Shown: positions 33,709 to 44,848, counted from the first letter of the stretch. The stretch is DNA of 64,000 nt from Notospermus geniculatus (GCA_002633025.1 NMRB01000648.1:50752-114751), one strand, 5' to 3'. The notes: generated from the sequence alone by a model not told the origin. Numbers and translations: made by a program.

Positions 33709-34072
33709 GTGACCTGATCCAGCAAATCTAGGTGCAAGTCACAGGTGATCATCACTGGTCATCAACTTACTCAAAACTACATGTATTATCACTGTTGCCC
33801 ACTACTATTGTCACCCTGCAGAGATCTGATTCACTTGATTCACTTCTGGGATCTCTACTAGAAAGTGCCTGAGGAAGACCCTGGTTGGGGTTGAAAATTT
33901 GCAAAATTCAAAGGCAACTTTATGTTTACTATCATTTTGTGTGTTGTTTTTTGTGCTCTATGTTGGATATCTGCCAAGATGTACATGTGCATTTCACCTA
34001 TTGTGTTGTATTAAGGCCGTTAACCCTTTCCTCGGCTGCGACTTGCACCTACTTTTGCTAGATTGGGTCACG
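33709..34072. mobile_element. GTGACC-ended foldback with a nested insert
   Basis: GTGACCTGATCCAGCAAATC, TAGGTGCAAGTC pairs with GACTTGCACCTACTTTTGCT, AGATTGGGTCAC. Between the arms lies a copy of the TTTTGTGTGTTGTTTTTTGT block seen at 14005 and 15955. The element ends four bases before the start of duplicated unit 1. Confidence 0.65.
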
Positions 34073-34529
34073 TTTATGCCACAGCTCTTCTTTTATTCAC
34101 AATTCTTTGCTCAACCAAGTTATCAGAAATATCTTCAGTTCCAAAAGGTTGAAAGGCTTGCATGACCTCCTGGTGAATGATGACATGATTACAGCAAGAT
34201 ATCCAAGCACCCCAAGACTACGGTCTCTAGATTGTCTGATAGGTCAAGTCATACTCTAGTACATACCACGTAACATACCAAACAACACAATACAGCTGAC
34301 AAATTTCCATAGTAACAAAGTAGACAAATATTTAATAATAAGAAGCCCACACCTTCACCTGGGATGCTGAGAATTGATAAATCAACGAATACTTGGGGGG
34401 AGGGGACTGACACAGGTATGAGAACCAGCTCCATTAATGTCCAGTATGAAGAAAATACTGAGGATTTTGACAGAATTTGGAATATTTTCAACACACCATT
34501 TTGACGGATCGCACTGATCAAATTCACTG

Positions 34530-34680
34530 ATGATATCAAGGTGTCACTGATGACATCAGCAAGTCACTGACAACATGAGCAAGTCACTGATATGAAGATA
34601 TCACTGATGACATTATCAAGTCACTGACAGCATCATCACGTCACCGATGACATCATGATGTTACTCACTACCTCCTCACT
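34530..34680. repeat. Degenerate short tandem repeat (TCACTGATGACATCA)
   Basis: About eight units of 17-20 bp built on CA(A)GTCACTGA and TGACATCA. The counterpart in unit 2 is at 47098-47275. Confidence 0.8.
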
Positions 34681-34720
34681 TCACTGACAAAACCAACCGA
34701 ACATGCCTCTGATAACATAT

Positions 34721-34922
34721 GTGACCCTCCACCACAAAACCAGTCCGAAGTCGCACGGAAATTGAGCCTAAACATACTGAGATGACACCAGGAGATAAAG
34801 AAAGAAATAGAATCACTCAGATTTCACAATACACAGACAAAACTGAAATTGACAGATAATTCAGTCCCAACCTGCCAACCTCAGAGCGACTTTCAACTGG
34901 TTTTGTGGTGGAGGGTCGTCAC
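34721..34922. mobile_element. GTGACCCTCCACCACAAAAC foldback, unit 1
   Basis: Ends GTGACCCTCCACCACAAAAC and GTTTTGTGGTGGAGGGTCGTCAC, ATAT-flanked. Same family as 24353/24556. Lies just downstream (minus strand) of the aftiphilin stop codon. Confidence 0.8.
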
Positions 34923-34987
34923 ATATTTGCGGTGCAAATGAAGGCAAAACTGATTTCAACAATAGGATAAAATGGACTTGCCATAAT

Positions 34988-35229
34988 TTACTCGGAAATC
35001 GATGCTTTGACTGGAAACATCAAAACTTTCGCTTGCATGAAACTCAAATCCGGCAAATTTCCGAGGACTTTGCTAGCTGCAGCTGACATATTTTCATCTT
35101 TCGTAATTTTCGGCTTGGCCATTGTCGTTGTAAATTTCATGCCGCTAAGTAACGATTCCAGTGAATTCATGGGCTTGGTTTCGATTGACTTTGGAGGCTC
35201 GATTGAGTTAAGGAATTCCCTTTCAAACG
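34988..35229 (-). CDS. AFTPH: Aftiphilin homologue, last exon (unit 1)
   Basis: A strong acceptor (TATCTTTCTCCTTTTCAG) precedes 242 coding bases in phase 1, ending TAA at 34988. It reads FEREFLNSIEPPKSIETKPM, then NSLESLLSGMKF, then the signature LPDLSFMQAKVLMFP and a short tail. As I recall the family, vertebrate aftiphilin ends with the same LPDLSFM.AKVLMFP block preceded by a Lys-rich segment, and that block identifies the gene. Aftiphilin works with clathrin and AP-1 on trans-Golgi/endosome carriers. All five differences from unit 2 are synonymous. The plus-strand frame over the same bases (35007-35282) is a shadow. Confidence 0.88.
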
Positions 35230-35269
35230 CTGAAAAGGAGAAAGATAGAATGTTACAAATTCTGTCAAT

Positions 35270-35390
35270 CGCTAATTTATAAAAGCTAGCAAATGCTTTT
35301 ACTTTAAATTTTGTATTACATTTACATTGGACAATGCTGTGCAAATCTTAAGTAAAAGCATTTGCTAACTTTTATGAATACCAGCCAATG
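35270..35390. mobile_element. TAAAAGCTAGCAAATGCTTTTAC foldback, unit 1 only
   Basis: AAAAGCTAGCAAATGCTTTT pairs with AAAAGCATTTGCTAACTTTT. Absent from unit 2, where GTCAATGGGTGG is continuous. CAAT flanks both ends (about 35267-35270 and 35385-35388). It sits in the last aftiphilin intron. Same family as 27917. Confidence 0.75.
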
Positions 35391-35636
35391 GGTGGTATAA
35401 CTTAAGGTGCTGCGCCACTTGAGTTTTCTCATGGGAGTTCGCTCTCAGTGATAATTATCCAGTAGGCCAAGTGCCAAAACTTTTACTCCAGTTTTGTGCA
35501 GGGCATTTGATGCAAAATGAAGTACATGTACCAGGAAAAAGAATTCACAATTTTTTGTATCATTCCCGTTCCTATCCTTCTTATTTCTACAATGACAACT
35601 GAGAGTCGTTACGATCCACCAACTATTTCTACTCAC

Positions 35637-35720
35637 CTGACGATTTGGAAGGGGCTGAAATGTTGTTTTTCTGGTTCTTGGTAAAGAAGTCAAGATCGAG
35701 CAGGCTCGAAGAGTTGGTAG
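35637..35720 (-). CDS. AFTPH: Aftiphilin homologue, penultimate exon with clathrin box (unit 1)
   Basis: The acceptor is GTTTGACTTCTTCTATTCCAG and the donor TCGTCAG|GTGAGT. The 84-base exon encodes (A)TNSSSLLDLDFFTKNQKNNI and SAPSKSS. LLDLD is a textbook clathrin box (L-hydrophobic-x-hydrophobic-acidic), and LLxLDFF is where I recall vertebrate aftiphilin having LLNLDFF. The reading frame stays open upstream to an alternative acceptor (35813), but that stretch differs between copies by five amino-acid changes and no silent ones, while this exon is identical. The shorter exon is therefore preferred. Confidence 0.85.
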
Positions 35721-36006
35721 CTGGAATAGAAGAAGTCAAACGTGAACAGCAGCTGTTAAAATTAGATGAAAATAGCCATTGAAGAGAATCTTTTCCGTTT
35801 TCTATTCCTGGCTCTGTTTTGCCCAACAATTTGAGGAAATTTGCACAGGTGCTGGTTGGCAAATTTAAACAATGAAATGACCACCGACTTTCTTGCCAGC
35901 CAGCTGAAGCACGACTGTGGGTTGCCTGAGAAACCAAGATGGCATGAGCCAAGGAACACCACTGTCGAATAGAGGTACATGTGAGAATTTTCTAGTCGTC
36001 TTTATA

Positions 36007-36278
36007 TCTATATCTATATCATTACTGGCGTCGTAACCCTGTTGGATTTTTTGCCGGAGGTATGGAGTCCACGACAGGCTACTGTCCACCTGTGTGGGGT
36101 CTTTTACTTGCCCTGGCATAGACACTCAGGTACAAGGGACCACGGCTTTTAGTCCCATCCGATGGACCCTGCATTAATGTTTCACAACTTTTTGTACATG
36201 CCTTCGCCCAGAGTCGAACCCGCGCCGACCCATTGTACAGTTTGGTAGTCCAGCGCGCAAACCACTCGACCACCGGGC
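36007..36278 (-). mobile_element. tRNA-derived SINE present only in unit 1
   Basis: The minus-strand head CCCGGTGGTCGAGTGGTTTG is followed by GCGCGGGTTCGACTCTGGGC (B box). The body has GGGACTAAAAGCCGTGGTCC and the tail is (GATATA)n on the minus strand (plus 36004-36020). Unit 2 has the uninterrupted target GTCTTTATAGTCATCTCC. TTATA flanks the insert (36002-36006, 36279-36283). Same family as the SINE at 37795. Confidence 0.82.
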
Positions 36279-36539
36279 TTATAGTCATCTCCTTGGATTC
36301 GCTTCGTACATTTCCGAGGTATTTATAACATTGAAATATGATTATGATAAAGGTGAGTTATACTTAAAGAAATGGAAAATATGAAGATCGGATTTTTCAG
36401 TTTTTACCCTTATCAAGAAAGATTGCACACAGCTACTACTGCTAAGCAAAAAGAAAATGGCAACCCCTTCAGTCAGGCATCATGCATTTAGTATTGAATT
36501 AATCCTTTCCCTTCACCATTCGAGCGCAATCAGCTTGCA

Positions 36540-36700
36540 AGGCAATAGTGGGGCACATACACAATCAGATTGAAAATACACAATCAGCTGGCAACCGAAT
36601 AGAATGGGAAATGGATAATACACAATCAGCTGGCAAGTCAAGAGAATGGGGAATGGATAATACACGAAAGTCGAGAATGGGGAGGGATAATACACTAACA
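36540..36700. repeat. Minisatellite, unit about 43 bp (GATAATACACAATCAGCTGGCAA)
   Basis: About four copies built on ACACAATCAGCTGGCAA, GAATGGGGAATGGATAAT. Counterpart in unit 2 at 50020-50178. Confidence 0.85.
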
Positions 36701-36910
36701 TTAACAGAACCAGGTATGCGGTTCAATATTTGCAGGATTCATCAACATAATGGCAATCATTCTTCAGGTTTGCCCCACCCAACAAATGGTATCACAGTTA
36801 ATTAGAACACAAAATGTGAATATTTAGAAATTCAATTTGCTGTTATCAGGATCAGCGCCACATCGCCAAAAAGTTTCGAACTTCATGACCTTTCCTCCAA
36901 CCTAGGCCCA

Positions 36911-37086
36911 CAGGGGCGGCTCCACAATTTCGGAAAAGAGGGGGGAGCACTCTGCTAGAAACATTGAAATCTGCGGTGAATTTCAATGATTTGCTCCAAA
37001 TTTTATAATTTCACGGTCAATTTTACAGATTTGTTGACCGAAAGGGGGCTGTGCTGGGTGTGCCCCCCTCTTTGGATCCACGCCTG
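36911..37086 (+). mobile_element. CAGGGGCGG(A)TCC-family MITE, unit 1 only
   Basis: 176 bp from CAGGGGCGGCTCCACAATTT to TTTGGATCCACGCCTG. Unit 2 has the empty site TAGGCCCAGGTAAAT. CCCA is duplicated at 36907-36910 and 37087-37090. Closest in the window to the copy at 20918. Confidence 0.88.
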
Positions 37087-37794
37087 CCCAGGTGAATATC
37101 AAAGCAATAATGTGCAAAATTGCCTGGATTCAGGTTCGGTTCAACCATCATCTCGTAATTTCACACATTTGTTATCTGGGTAGAAGTTTAGTGGAGGTGA
37201 GAGGGTTCCAAGTTCAGAACTTTGTTACAGTGAGGCGCTGCTCCAGAAAAGAGCAAGCTGAGCTTTTGGTAAGTCCCCAAACAAAACTGGCGATGACATA
37301 CACAAGTGCCCAATACTTGAATGTGGTACCACCTAGCGATGACACAGTGAACTAATCTCATGTGTGACAAAGCAGTTGACAACATTCATGCTAATACTAA
37401 CAGGAAGCAAAACAGGATTTAACTTTGTGTGAAAATTTCCTAAATTAAACACAAAATTATCATACGATGATGATGATTCAGAATACACAATGTGATCTGA
37501 AAACACTCATTGCAGCATTAGTTAGCACTGCAAGATGACAGCATAGCAGTCGTGCAGGGAAACCAATCTCATCCGTGTTGTTTGTAATGCAACATCAGGG
37601 GGTTGGGAGTAGACAAACAAAAGAAAATGTTGGGCTATCTGCAGCATCCTAGGGAGCAGTCAGGCGCTGGCAGTCTGACATATTATTTGTACATGTATTT
37701 GTATTTGTACTTGTATTACATTTTCCCGTCAGGGCTGCAGCCATAGCATTATCGGCCCTGGTGAGTACGGAAGAGGCCATCTCAAGCTACTCAA

Positions 37795-37985
37795 TGTTCC
37801 TCACTTGGATGGGGCTCTTTTACTTGCCCTTGCAAAGAAACAAGGTACAAAGCACCATGGCTTACTGTCCCATGCAACAGATGTAAAGAGCCGGGAATGA
37901 AATCCCATATGGCCCAGGCTGGATTCAAACCCGGTACCTGCCATTTGCTGAGCAGACATGATAACCACTGGGCTATCAGGGCTCC
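37795..37985 (-). mobile_element. tRNA-derived SINE (unit 1 copy)
   Basis: The minus-strand head GGAGCCCTGATAGCCCAGTG, GTTATCATG (A-box-like) is followed by ACCGGGTTTGAATCCAGCC (B box). The body with GGGACAGTAAGCCATGGTGC is related to the SINE at 36007. Present in unit 2 (51445-51589) but truncated there at a single n. Confidence 0.75.
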
Positions 37986-38752
37986 TTATTCCTTCGTGAA
38001 TGAGGGATATGCCTATACTATGGGAGGCCCTGATCTTGCAAGTTAATAGGGATTTTTTGAGTGATTTGAAACAATCATCTTGCCCCATCGAAAGTTCCTC
38101 TTGGAAAGTCTTCTCTCGAGTTCATCAAATAGAAGCAGTTCACTGTGACCGACATAGCCCCCCCAATATTATCAGCAAAGTTAAGTTAGGACAGCTTCTG
38201 CAGCCAAGTTCAAGTAGGCTCTATAATTTTTGAGCTCTTGAAACATTTGAACCATGAAGGTTTTTTTGCAATGTTTAGCACCTTTCTGACTCCGACTTCA
38301 ACCACAAGAATGAATTGCAGTCCACTATGGACATCCTTGATAAAAAAGATTTGATGGACGTTTTCAGTTCATCAAACACCATAAATTGAAGGCAGAAAAA
38401 TTTGGCCGTATAAATCGGAAGTGCGGATAAATAATGAATATTGAAGGTCGTAATCCTAGTCGTTACGACCTGAAACACGACTACTTGCGATTTATGTGCA
38501 CTTCCGATTACAAGACAAAATTATTCTGCCACAAAGTTATGGCATTTTATGATTTGCAAACGTCGATCAAATCGTTTTTACCAAGGATGTCTACAGCGAA
38601 CTGCAATTCATTCTGGTAGTTGAAGCCGGAGTCGGAAAGGTGCTGAACCTCGCTTTTGTGTTAGGAAGGATCTTGAGGTGAACGTGTTATTATTTTTTCC
38701 CTGGGTCTCATGCCCGGGGTGTGGGATTTTTTAGTCGGTAGCTAAGACATAC

Positions 38753-38962
38753 CGGTACTTGTTTCGGGCGGTTCTGGTTCAACACTACTTGTTGAGGATG
38801 TCTCTGGTTCAAAATTTCCTGATGATGTTTCTGGTTCAAGATTATCTGCGGGTTGTTCAGAACTTGATTTGTGCAGTTGTTCTGACTCAACATGCTCGAT
38901 GGGGTCAGAGGATTCGTCCTGCGAGCCTGCTGATGTATCTGTGGATTCAACATGCGCAACAC
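38753..38962 (-). CDS. AFTPH: Aftiphilin homologue, acidic Ser/Thr/Glu-rich exon (unit 1)
   Basis: Acceptor GATTACTTTCAG, donor ACCG|GTATGT. 210 bases, phase 1 at both ends, open throughout. It encodes VAHVESTDTSAGSQDESSDP, then IEHVESEQLHKSSSEQPADN, then a repeat LEPETSSGNFEPETSSTSS. The phase joins LTNPLD upstream (T+GT, a Cys codon) to the clathrin-box exon downstream. Vertebrate aftiphilin, as I recall it, goes from LTNPLD almost directly to the LLxLDFF motif, so this is an extra exon. Because it is symmetric it could be skipped without a frameshift. Identical in both units. Confidence 0.62.
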
Positions 38963-39137
38963 CTGAAAGTAATCATTCGTAAATGCCGAGAAAAAAATAA
39001 CCAAAAATCATCACAAAAAATAAAGATAAGCAACAGTGGTGGACTACAGTTGCTATTAAGCGGCAAGAGTTTTTGAACTGAGGCTGAATTTTAGTCACAG
39101 AAGATTGAAGGCACACCCAAAACTAAGGCTAACAAAA

Positions 39138-39397
39138 NNNNNNNNNNNNNNNNNNNNNNNNNNNNNNNNNNNNNNNNNNNNNNNNNNNNNNNNNNNNNNN
39201 NNNNNNNNNNNNNNNNNNNNNNNNNNNNNNNNNNNNNNNNNNNNNNNNNNNNNNNNNNNNNNNNNNNNNNNNNNNNNNNNNNNNNNNNNNNNNNNNNNNN
39301 NNNNNNNNNNNNNNNNNNNNNNNNNNNNNNNNNNNNNNNNNNNNNNNNNNNNNNNNNNNNNNNNNNNNNNNNNNNNNNNNNNNNNNNNNNNNNNNNN
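39138..39397. other. Assembly gap (260 N)
   Basis: Run of n inside unit 1. In unit 2 the equivalent interval is continuous. Sequence right of the gap (39398-39520, with GCGGCGGGCACGCTAAC twice) has no counterpart in unit 2, so an insertion is probably hidden here. Confidence 1.
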
Positions 39398-40255
39398 ATT
39401 CCGATTTTCGGCGATTTCGAGTGCGGCGGGCACGCTAACTGGCCGAAAATAAAACTTTATTTTTATTTTTTTTTCGGGAATTCACGGAGCGGCGGGCACG
39501 CTAACCAAGGTATAAAAAAAGTCTCGCCTCAGCGTCAATAGGATGGGGAGCCAAGGGAAGCACTACATCCAGCTGTCCAGTTGTGGGGGTCTTACATGTA
39601 CTCTTATCATTAGACTGTGTTCATATTGTTGAGGAAGCTACAGCCTCAAGCCTTTTATAGAACTATGAATAAATAAAGATAGATTGATGCAAAAAATAAC
39701 ATCCAGACCAGGCTTTTATCTTTTCAAAGTACAGTGACAGCTGATGCTGCAGAAGATGATGCCTGACTCTTCTTCACAAAGGAAGGGAGGAAGATGGCCC
39801 TGCTATCCTTAATTTCAGTCCAAAGTCATTGCGAAGCATGGAGGATGCAATGAGCAAGACTACTATGCATGACCAGAACTACGGCCTGACCATGTGCTCT
39901 TGTTTTGACTGGAGACTGACCACGTGGCTTTGTTGTGTCTGGTTTGCGTCCGTTCCCATTTCAAGTGTAGGGGTTGCAGGAGCCTGTTACATGCCGTCTT
40001 AGCATCATAAACATGCTCAGAGATGAAAAAGAGATGAAGCTACATGTATCACCCCTCTTTTGAAAGGTCTTCACCAAAAGCTTCGTCAAATCTGATTTGC
40101 CGATCATCAAACTGTGGAACAGATTGTCAATGGCGAATTGATGAATGGGAAGCACTAGCCCTGCATCAGTCGCTCCCGAAGGTGTCGCCACCAGAGAGGT
40201 TCAACTATACACTCAAAGTAAATGGATTTCTCCAAACTCTCAGACAATATGAATA

Positions 40256-40740
40256 TAGCCATTTTTACACTACACAGAATTTTGGCCCGGATGAACCGTG
40301 CCGTGCTCGACCCGGGCCAGGCCCGCCTCAGAAAGAGCATTTTACCCCATTTACACTGCACCATGAAAACCGCACCAATATCTGAATCGCCGGCTCTCCT
40401 TTCCGAAATCTCCGTCATTTTCAATATGGCTGCCGCCATGATCATTCGCGGCAATGACGTATTGAGTTCAAGGCCGATAAATGGGCATGCGCATTCACTA
40501 AAGGCGAGTCATTCAAGTGGGCCGAGCCCAGTAGCGTGTTTACACTGTGTAGTTTTCCAGCGGAACCGTGCTCGACCCGGGTCGAACCCACCTCCTGTTC
40601 GGGGGTTCGGCCCGGATGAAAGTAGCACCGTGCGGAGCCCAGTTGTGCCGTGCCAACCCATTTACACTATCACCTTTTTTGCCGCGCCGTGCCCGACCCG
40701 GGTCGAGCACGGCTGAAAACACGTAGTGTAAAAGGGGCCT
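40256..40740. mobile_element. Large foldback MITE, ATTTTTACACTAC ends (unit 1)
   Basis: GCCATTTTTACACTAC pairs with GTAGTGTAAAAGGGGC. The interior is rich in CCCGGG palindromes (GTGCTCGACCCGGGTCGA several times) with TTTACACT motifs repeated inside. Unit 2 copy at 53354-53850. Confidence 0.8.
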
Positions 40741-41385
40741 ATGTCTCCTACCAGCTTAATAGGACCTCACAGATAGGAATTGGTATGTGTTCAGCCAGTT
40801 TAAGCACGACAGGAGAATATCAAAATGGAGTTCTATAAATGGCAGCAAGCATCATTACTTGTAGGCTACTTGTAGATAAAATTAGGGGAGCAACTAAATC
40901 ATAATCAACTGGGAGGTTACATTCGCTGGACTGATATTAAGAATCAAACTCAATCTCAAAGAACAGACATTCATGGTATACCGGTATGGGAGTTGAGTAG
41001 ATTTTACTTTTAAACTGCTCACTTCAGTATATCGGGGTGCATAGATTTTAGCCAATTTTGTGCATTCAAGGTGTGACCAAAGATCAATACATGTAGTCGA
41101 AATGATAAAAGCACAGAATGTCATTTTTTACTTCATCTGGTAATTAAAACCTCTTCCGGGTCATTTTACTATTTCACAAATCAACCATCACCAAATAAAA
41201 TCAAGCCAGATATAGACTGTGAGGAAAAGTAAGACTACAAACATGAGCTCATCAAAAGCTAGCCAGAGAGGAACACCGTGAAAAGCCGCCACAAACTCGG
41301 AGCCGCCACAATACAACGAAAGTGAGAAGTCACGAGGCGCCAACTCCCTGTCCCCCATGCAGATATGTGATTAAATTGTGCTTAC

Positions 41386-41452
41386 AGTCAAGTGGATTCG
41401 TCAGTCCACTACTGCCCCAGTCAAACTCCACAGGTGGAATACTTTCGCCTGC
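41386..41452 (-). CDS. AFTPH: Aftiphilin homologue, FDW..SGLTNPLD exon (unit 1)
   Basis: Acceptor CCCTCTCCATTTCAG, donor TTGACT|GTAAGC. The 67-base exon reads AGESIPPVEFDWGSSGLTNP LD. The PPV(E/Q)FDW.SSGLTNPLD string is the strongest single aftiphilin signature in the window, matching my memory of the vertebrate clathrin-binding region. Too short for ORF callers. It starts in phase 0 after the 44849 exon and leaves one base for the 38753 exon. Identical in unit 2. Confidence 0.9.
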
Positions 41453-42294
41453 CTGAAATGGAGAGGGACAACAGGCTAGATGTGGTGACAGTTAAAGGAG
41501 CTACAGTTCAATAATAGATGGCAGTATTTCCAATAACTGATGTCGCAGTTCTGGTTCACAGATAAACTGCAACAATTCGTCCTCAAAATCAGCAAAATAT
41601 TCCCACATTTTTAAAGTCATTTCTGATCCAACTTTCCCCACAAACCCACGTTTTCCAATTTTTTTTTACATTTGTTTCTGAGTACCAACGGAATGTTTCA
41701 AAATAGATCTCACTGAGGCAGAGAGGAATGACTTAAAATTTTTCCTATAGAAATTTGAAGGACATTTTTTATCTCTATAATCATTTAAACAATTTTGCAT
41801 TACCGGTACTTCAAAAATTCTGAAGTAGCTTATAAAATAGACACAAGAACATAATATTTAGAATAGATATTTGGGATATTGACTGCAGAGGTATTTGAGG
41901 AACATTTACAGTACACTAAAACTACATCGACCAAACAACAACTGACGACATCCACTTAAACTAAGCTTACTTAGAACTTTGTGACGGTACATTTAAGGGT
42001 TATCTATAACCAGGTAAATATCACTACGGTACATTAGCTCACCTTAAGTTTGTTAGGGAGCGATTTTTTGATTCAATTCAAAACCGATGCAACAACTTTG
42101 AGGTATCTGGACGTGAAGTTATCATAGGATGGTAATCTTCACGTACATGTAGGCCTATTTGAGCTCAGGTGAAAGGGAGAAAATCAAAGAAAGACTTGTG
42201 GACAAGATTGTTCTGCCATCGAGCCCCCCTCCCCACCGATTTGGATTTCTACGAAGAGTTTGCACATGCGCACGCATCTTGTAGGCAAATTCAG

Positions 42295-42411
42295 GGCCCA
42301 AATCCATAAAACCTTGCTAGCTTAGTTGGTTGCTAGTTGTGTACATCGGCCTGTACAAACTGGGCACTTTAGCAGGCAACTAAGCCTAGCAAGGTTTTAT
42401 GGATTTGGGCC
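42295..42411. mobile_element. GGCCCAAATCCATAAAACC foldback, unit 1 only
   Basis: GGCCCAAATCCATAAAACC pairs with GGTTTTATGGATTTGGGCC. Unit 2 has the empty site AAATTCAGGTCTC. CAG is duplicated (42292-42294, 42412-42414). Confidence 0.88.
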
Positions 42412-42518
42412 CAGGTCTCTTTACCATGTTACCAATCACAACACTGACCTGTTTTTGTTTGCCTAGCAAGACCGCGCAGGCACGAAATTGCCATATAAAT
42501 CCAAGATGACAGCGGTCA

Positions 42519-42643
42519 ATGGGTCATATGAATAAAGACTAGTAAATGCTTTCACTTGGATTTTACAATACAAATGCACTAGGCAATGCTGTATAAATAT
42601 CAAGTAAAAGCATTAGCCAGCTTTTATTCACATCATCCATTGA
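42519..42643. mobile_element. CAATGGGTCATATGAATAAAG foldback (unit 1)
   Basis: CAATGGGTCATATGAATAAAG pairs with CTTTTATTCACATCATCCATTG. Shared with unit 2 (55879-56006). Family of 27917. Confidence 0.85.
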
Positions 42644-43141
42644 AACCGTTGGCTGTGGCATAAACCTATCTCAACCATTTTTAAATGAATCACATATAAA
42701 GTTAATGAAACTGAGAAAAGCTGATGTTAATAAGTGAAGGAGATGAGTAAATAGTACCAGTCAACAGTGTTCAAATGATCGGGCCTAGCACTACCCAGAC
42801 TGTCAATCAAAGAATTTCCTTCACTACCAAATGACAAAAGGGGAGATCCTAGCTTTTAGTTTTTTTTTATAGCATGCAATCTAAGGTTTTTATAATATTT
42901 TAGAAGGTTTTCTTATTGAAAAGAAATTTCGGCATCATTTATTTGGAAGCATTATGTAGAAAGCAGCATGCACTGAGGTGTTAGAGCAAAATAATTTATT
43001 TTCTGCATCCACTGCTGTGAGATGCTGCCCTCTGGCATCAGCCTACTGCACTAACTTTAACTAGCTTCACGGACACTATTCATGCTCATTCCGTTATAGA
43101 TAGTTTGAGGATGGGTGTCATGTGTAAGATCGTGGGAAAGT

Positions 43142-43617
43142 GGCAGCACATCAGGTGAGTGTGGGTGATATCGCAAGCCGTCTGATCACCACCGAGCAAA
43201 ATCGGCGGTTGACGGCAGGTGTGCGCCGGAAAGCAATCCGTGGAATATTCTCCCCAGTGAGATAGACGATTCTCAAATTCGCAGATCTGCGCACTTTCGC
43301 TTAAATCTCAACCAGAACGTTGTTCTGAAACCGGCTGACGTGACGCCATCCATGATTCAGAAATGATCGAATCTGACGCAACGTCTCCCACGTCACTGTC
43401 GTGGGGTTGTCTGCGTTTTGTCATTCAGTTTCAGACCGAGGTTGTGGTTGAGATTTCGGCGGAAGTGCACAGATCTTTGTCGTTTACGTCAACTTGAGAA
43501 CGGTCTGTATCGAACTATATCAAATCGATATCACCCAAGTCTGCAATTGCTGGTGGAAGGACCAGTGGTGATCAGATTACTTGCAATATTGCCCTCACCT
43601 CGCCTGGTGTGCTGCCC
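43142..43617. mobile_element. GGCAGCACA(C)C foldback MITE, intact (unit 1)
   Basis: GGCAGCACATCAGGTGAG pairs with CTCACCTCGCCTGGTGTGCTGCC. Inner arms include AAATCTCAACCAGAAC and its complement, and GACGTGACGCC. The counterpart in unit 2 carries a 1.6-kb insertion. Produces the false WLRFRRKCTDLCRLRQ ORF. Confidence 0.85.
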
Positions 43618-43799
43618 ACTTTAACATCATACTTTGGGCCAATTTCCACCACAGCAGCAGTTTCCCCGTCTTACCATACACTTTCTACAAGTGTCACATT
43701 CATTCTTGCCAACATTACAACAAAGCAAATGCTGACACAAGTCAACAGACATTATGTATGAAGGCCTGTAAAAACTATCTTGCAAGAGAGGGGAAATCA

Positions 43800-43920
43800 C
43801 TGCAGTGGAAACGGCTCTGGGACAATTTGTCCCCGGACAATTCGTCTCCTGAGGGACAAATTGTCTGGGACGAATTGTCCTTGGGGAAGAATTGTCCTCT
43901 AACCAGTGGATACAGGTCTT
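43800..43920. repeat. Palindrome-rich GGACAATTTGTCC stretch
   Basis: GACAATTTGTC, GACAATTCGTC and GACGAATTGTCC alternate as nested inverted repeats. Unit 2 copy at 58820-58935. Confidence 0.7.
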
Positions 43921-44517
43921 AGTTCACTGACAAGGCTTTAGAATATGCATGCCTCCTTTCGACAGGACTCACTTGCTACATGCTGACACAATGATTAGAA
44001 TTCTAAAATATCATCATGAGAAAAGTTACCAGATTTCATTCAGTAAATTTTAGTTTTCGAGACAGAGAATGGGAATTCACAAAGAAAATAAGTCATAACT
44101 CGTTTGGTAAAGAGGTGTAAAAAAAATCTTAATTATCAGAATAAAGTTTGAAACTAGCATGTTAGAAATCAAAACTCTATCTCCTACTTTGTGAGAATTT
44201 CTGATGAAAATCATCGAATACAAAATTGAAACTACGGGGCACATTCATAATGACACAGCACAAGATTAACCACAAAACAATATATAAAGTTGCTAAAGAC
44301 GTGCCTGCATCTGGTGACTAAGGGAACGTAACCCTCCGCGACTGAATTAAATGAATGACAGAATTGTCTCGTTTTTGGACCCAATGTTTCAATTTTGGAC
44401 CCATCAGAGAATTTTTAATGAAGGGCTTTGCAGGCCTAAACATGCATTCCAATAAATGGAATATTTTTTATAATTTCATTTTTGTGCCAAAGCGCAAAAT
44501 ATTGTCTCATCATGCTT

Positions 44518-44760
44518 CAATAGACTATGACTCCAAAAGAGTGCAGCACCTGACAGGGCAGCGCAATGACGTCCCGCATGTCATTTCATGATGTCTTGAC
44601 GTGAGAGGAAAAAAAATCAAATTGTTTCCCAACGTCATGATTGCTGAAACAACCAGATTTTTTTTCGAGTCATGTCATGGTGTTCAGAAATGACGTGCGG
44701 GACGTCATGACTCTACTACCGTCAGGTGCTGCACTCTTTTGGAGTGATATTGTCTATTGA
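44518..44760. mobile_element. Foldback MITE, CAATAGACTATGACTCCAAAAGAG ends (unit 1)
   Basis: The left arm CTCCAAAAGAGTGCAGCACC pairs with the right arm GGTGCTGCACTCTTTTGGAG. ATGACGTCCCGCA and its complement are inside. Unit 2 copy at 59535-59775. It lies about 90 bp downstream of the 44849 exon on the minus strand. Confidence 0.85.
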
Positions 44761-44848
44761 CTAACAGCAAGTTTTTAATCCCTTATCTTGTAAACATTAC
44801 CTCCAGTAGTCAGAGGGTTAACTTGCTGACCGTTGTGCCCCTACTTAC

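Noticed and set aside
35007-35282. 91-codon plus-strand ORF present in both units
   Set aside because: Antisense of the last aftiphilin exon. The between-unit differences are silent on the minus strand, not on the plus strand.
35721-35813. 5' extension of the clathrin-box exon (EPGIENGKDSLQWLFSSNF..)
   Set aside because: Open and in phase, but between units it shows five replacement and no silent changes, and a much better acceptor lies at its 3' edge. Read as intron, although use of the weaker acceptor cannot be excluded.
38759-39076. 105-codon plus-strand ORF and the 98-codon minus-strand ORF at 38708-39004
   Set aside because: Both are other-frame shadows of the acidic aftiphilin exon, whose own frame lacks an ATG.
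40053-40111. Possible extra aftiphilin exon (FDDRQIRFDEAFGEDLSKEG) on the minus strand
   Set aside because: Its phase does not lead into the acidic exon, and the FDW..LTNPLD exon at 41386-41452 fills the same place with perfect phases and recognisable sequence.
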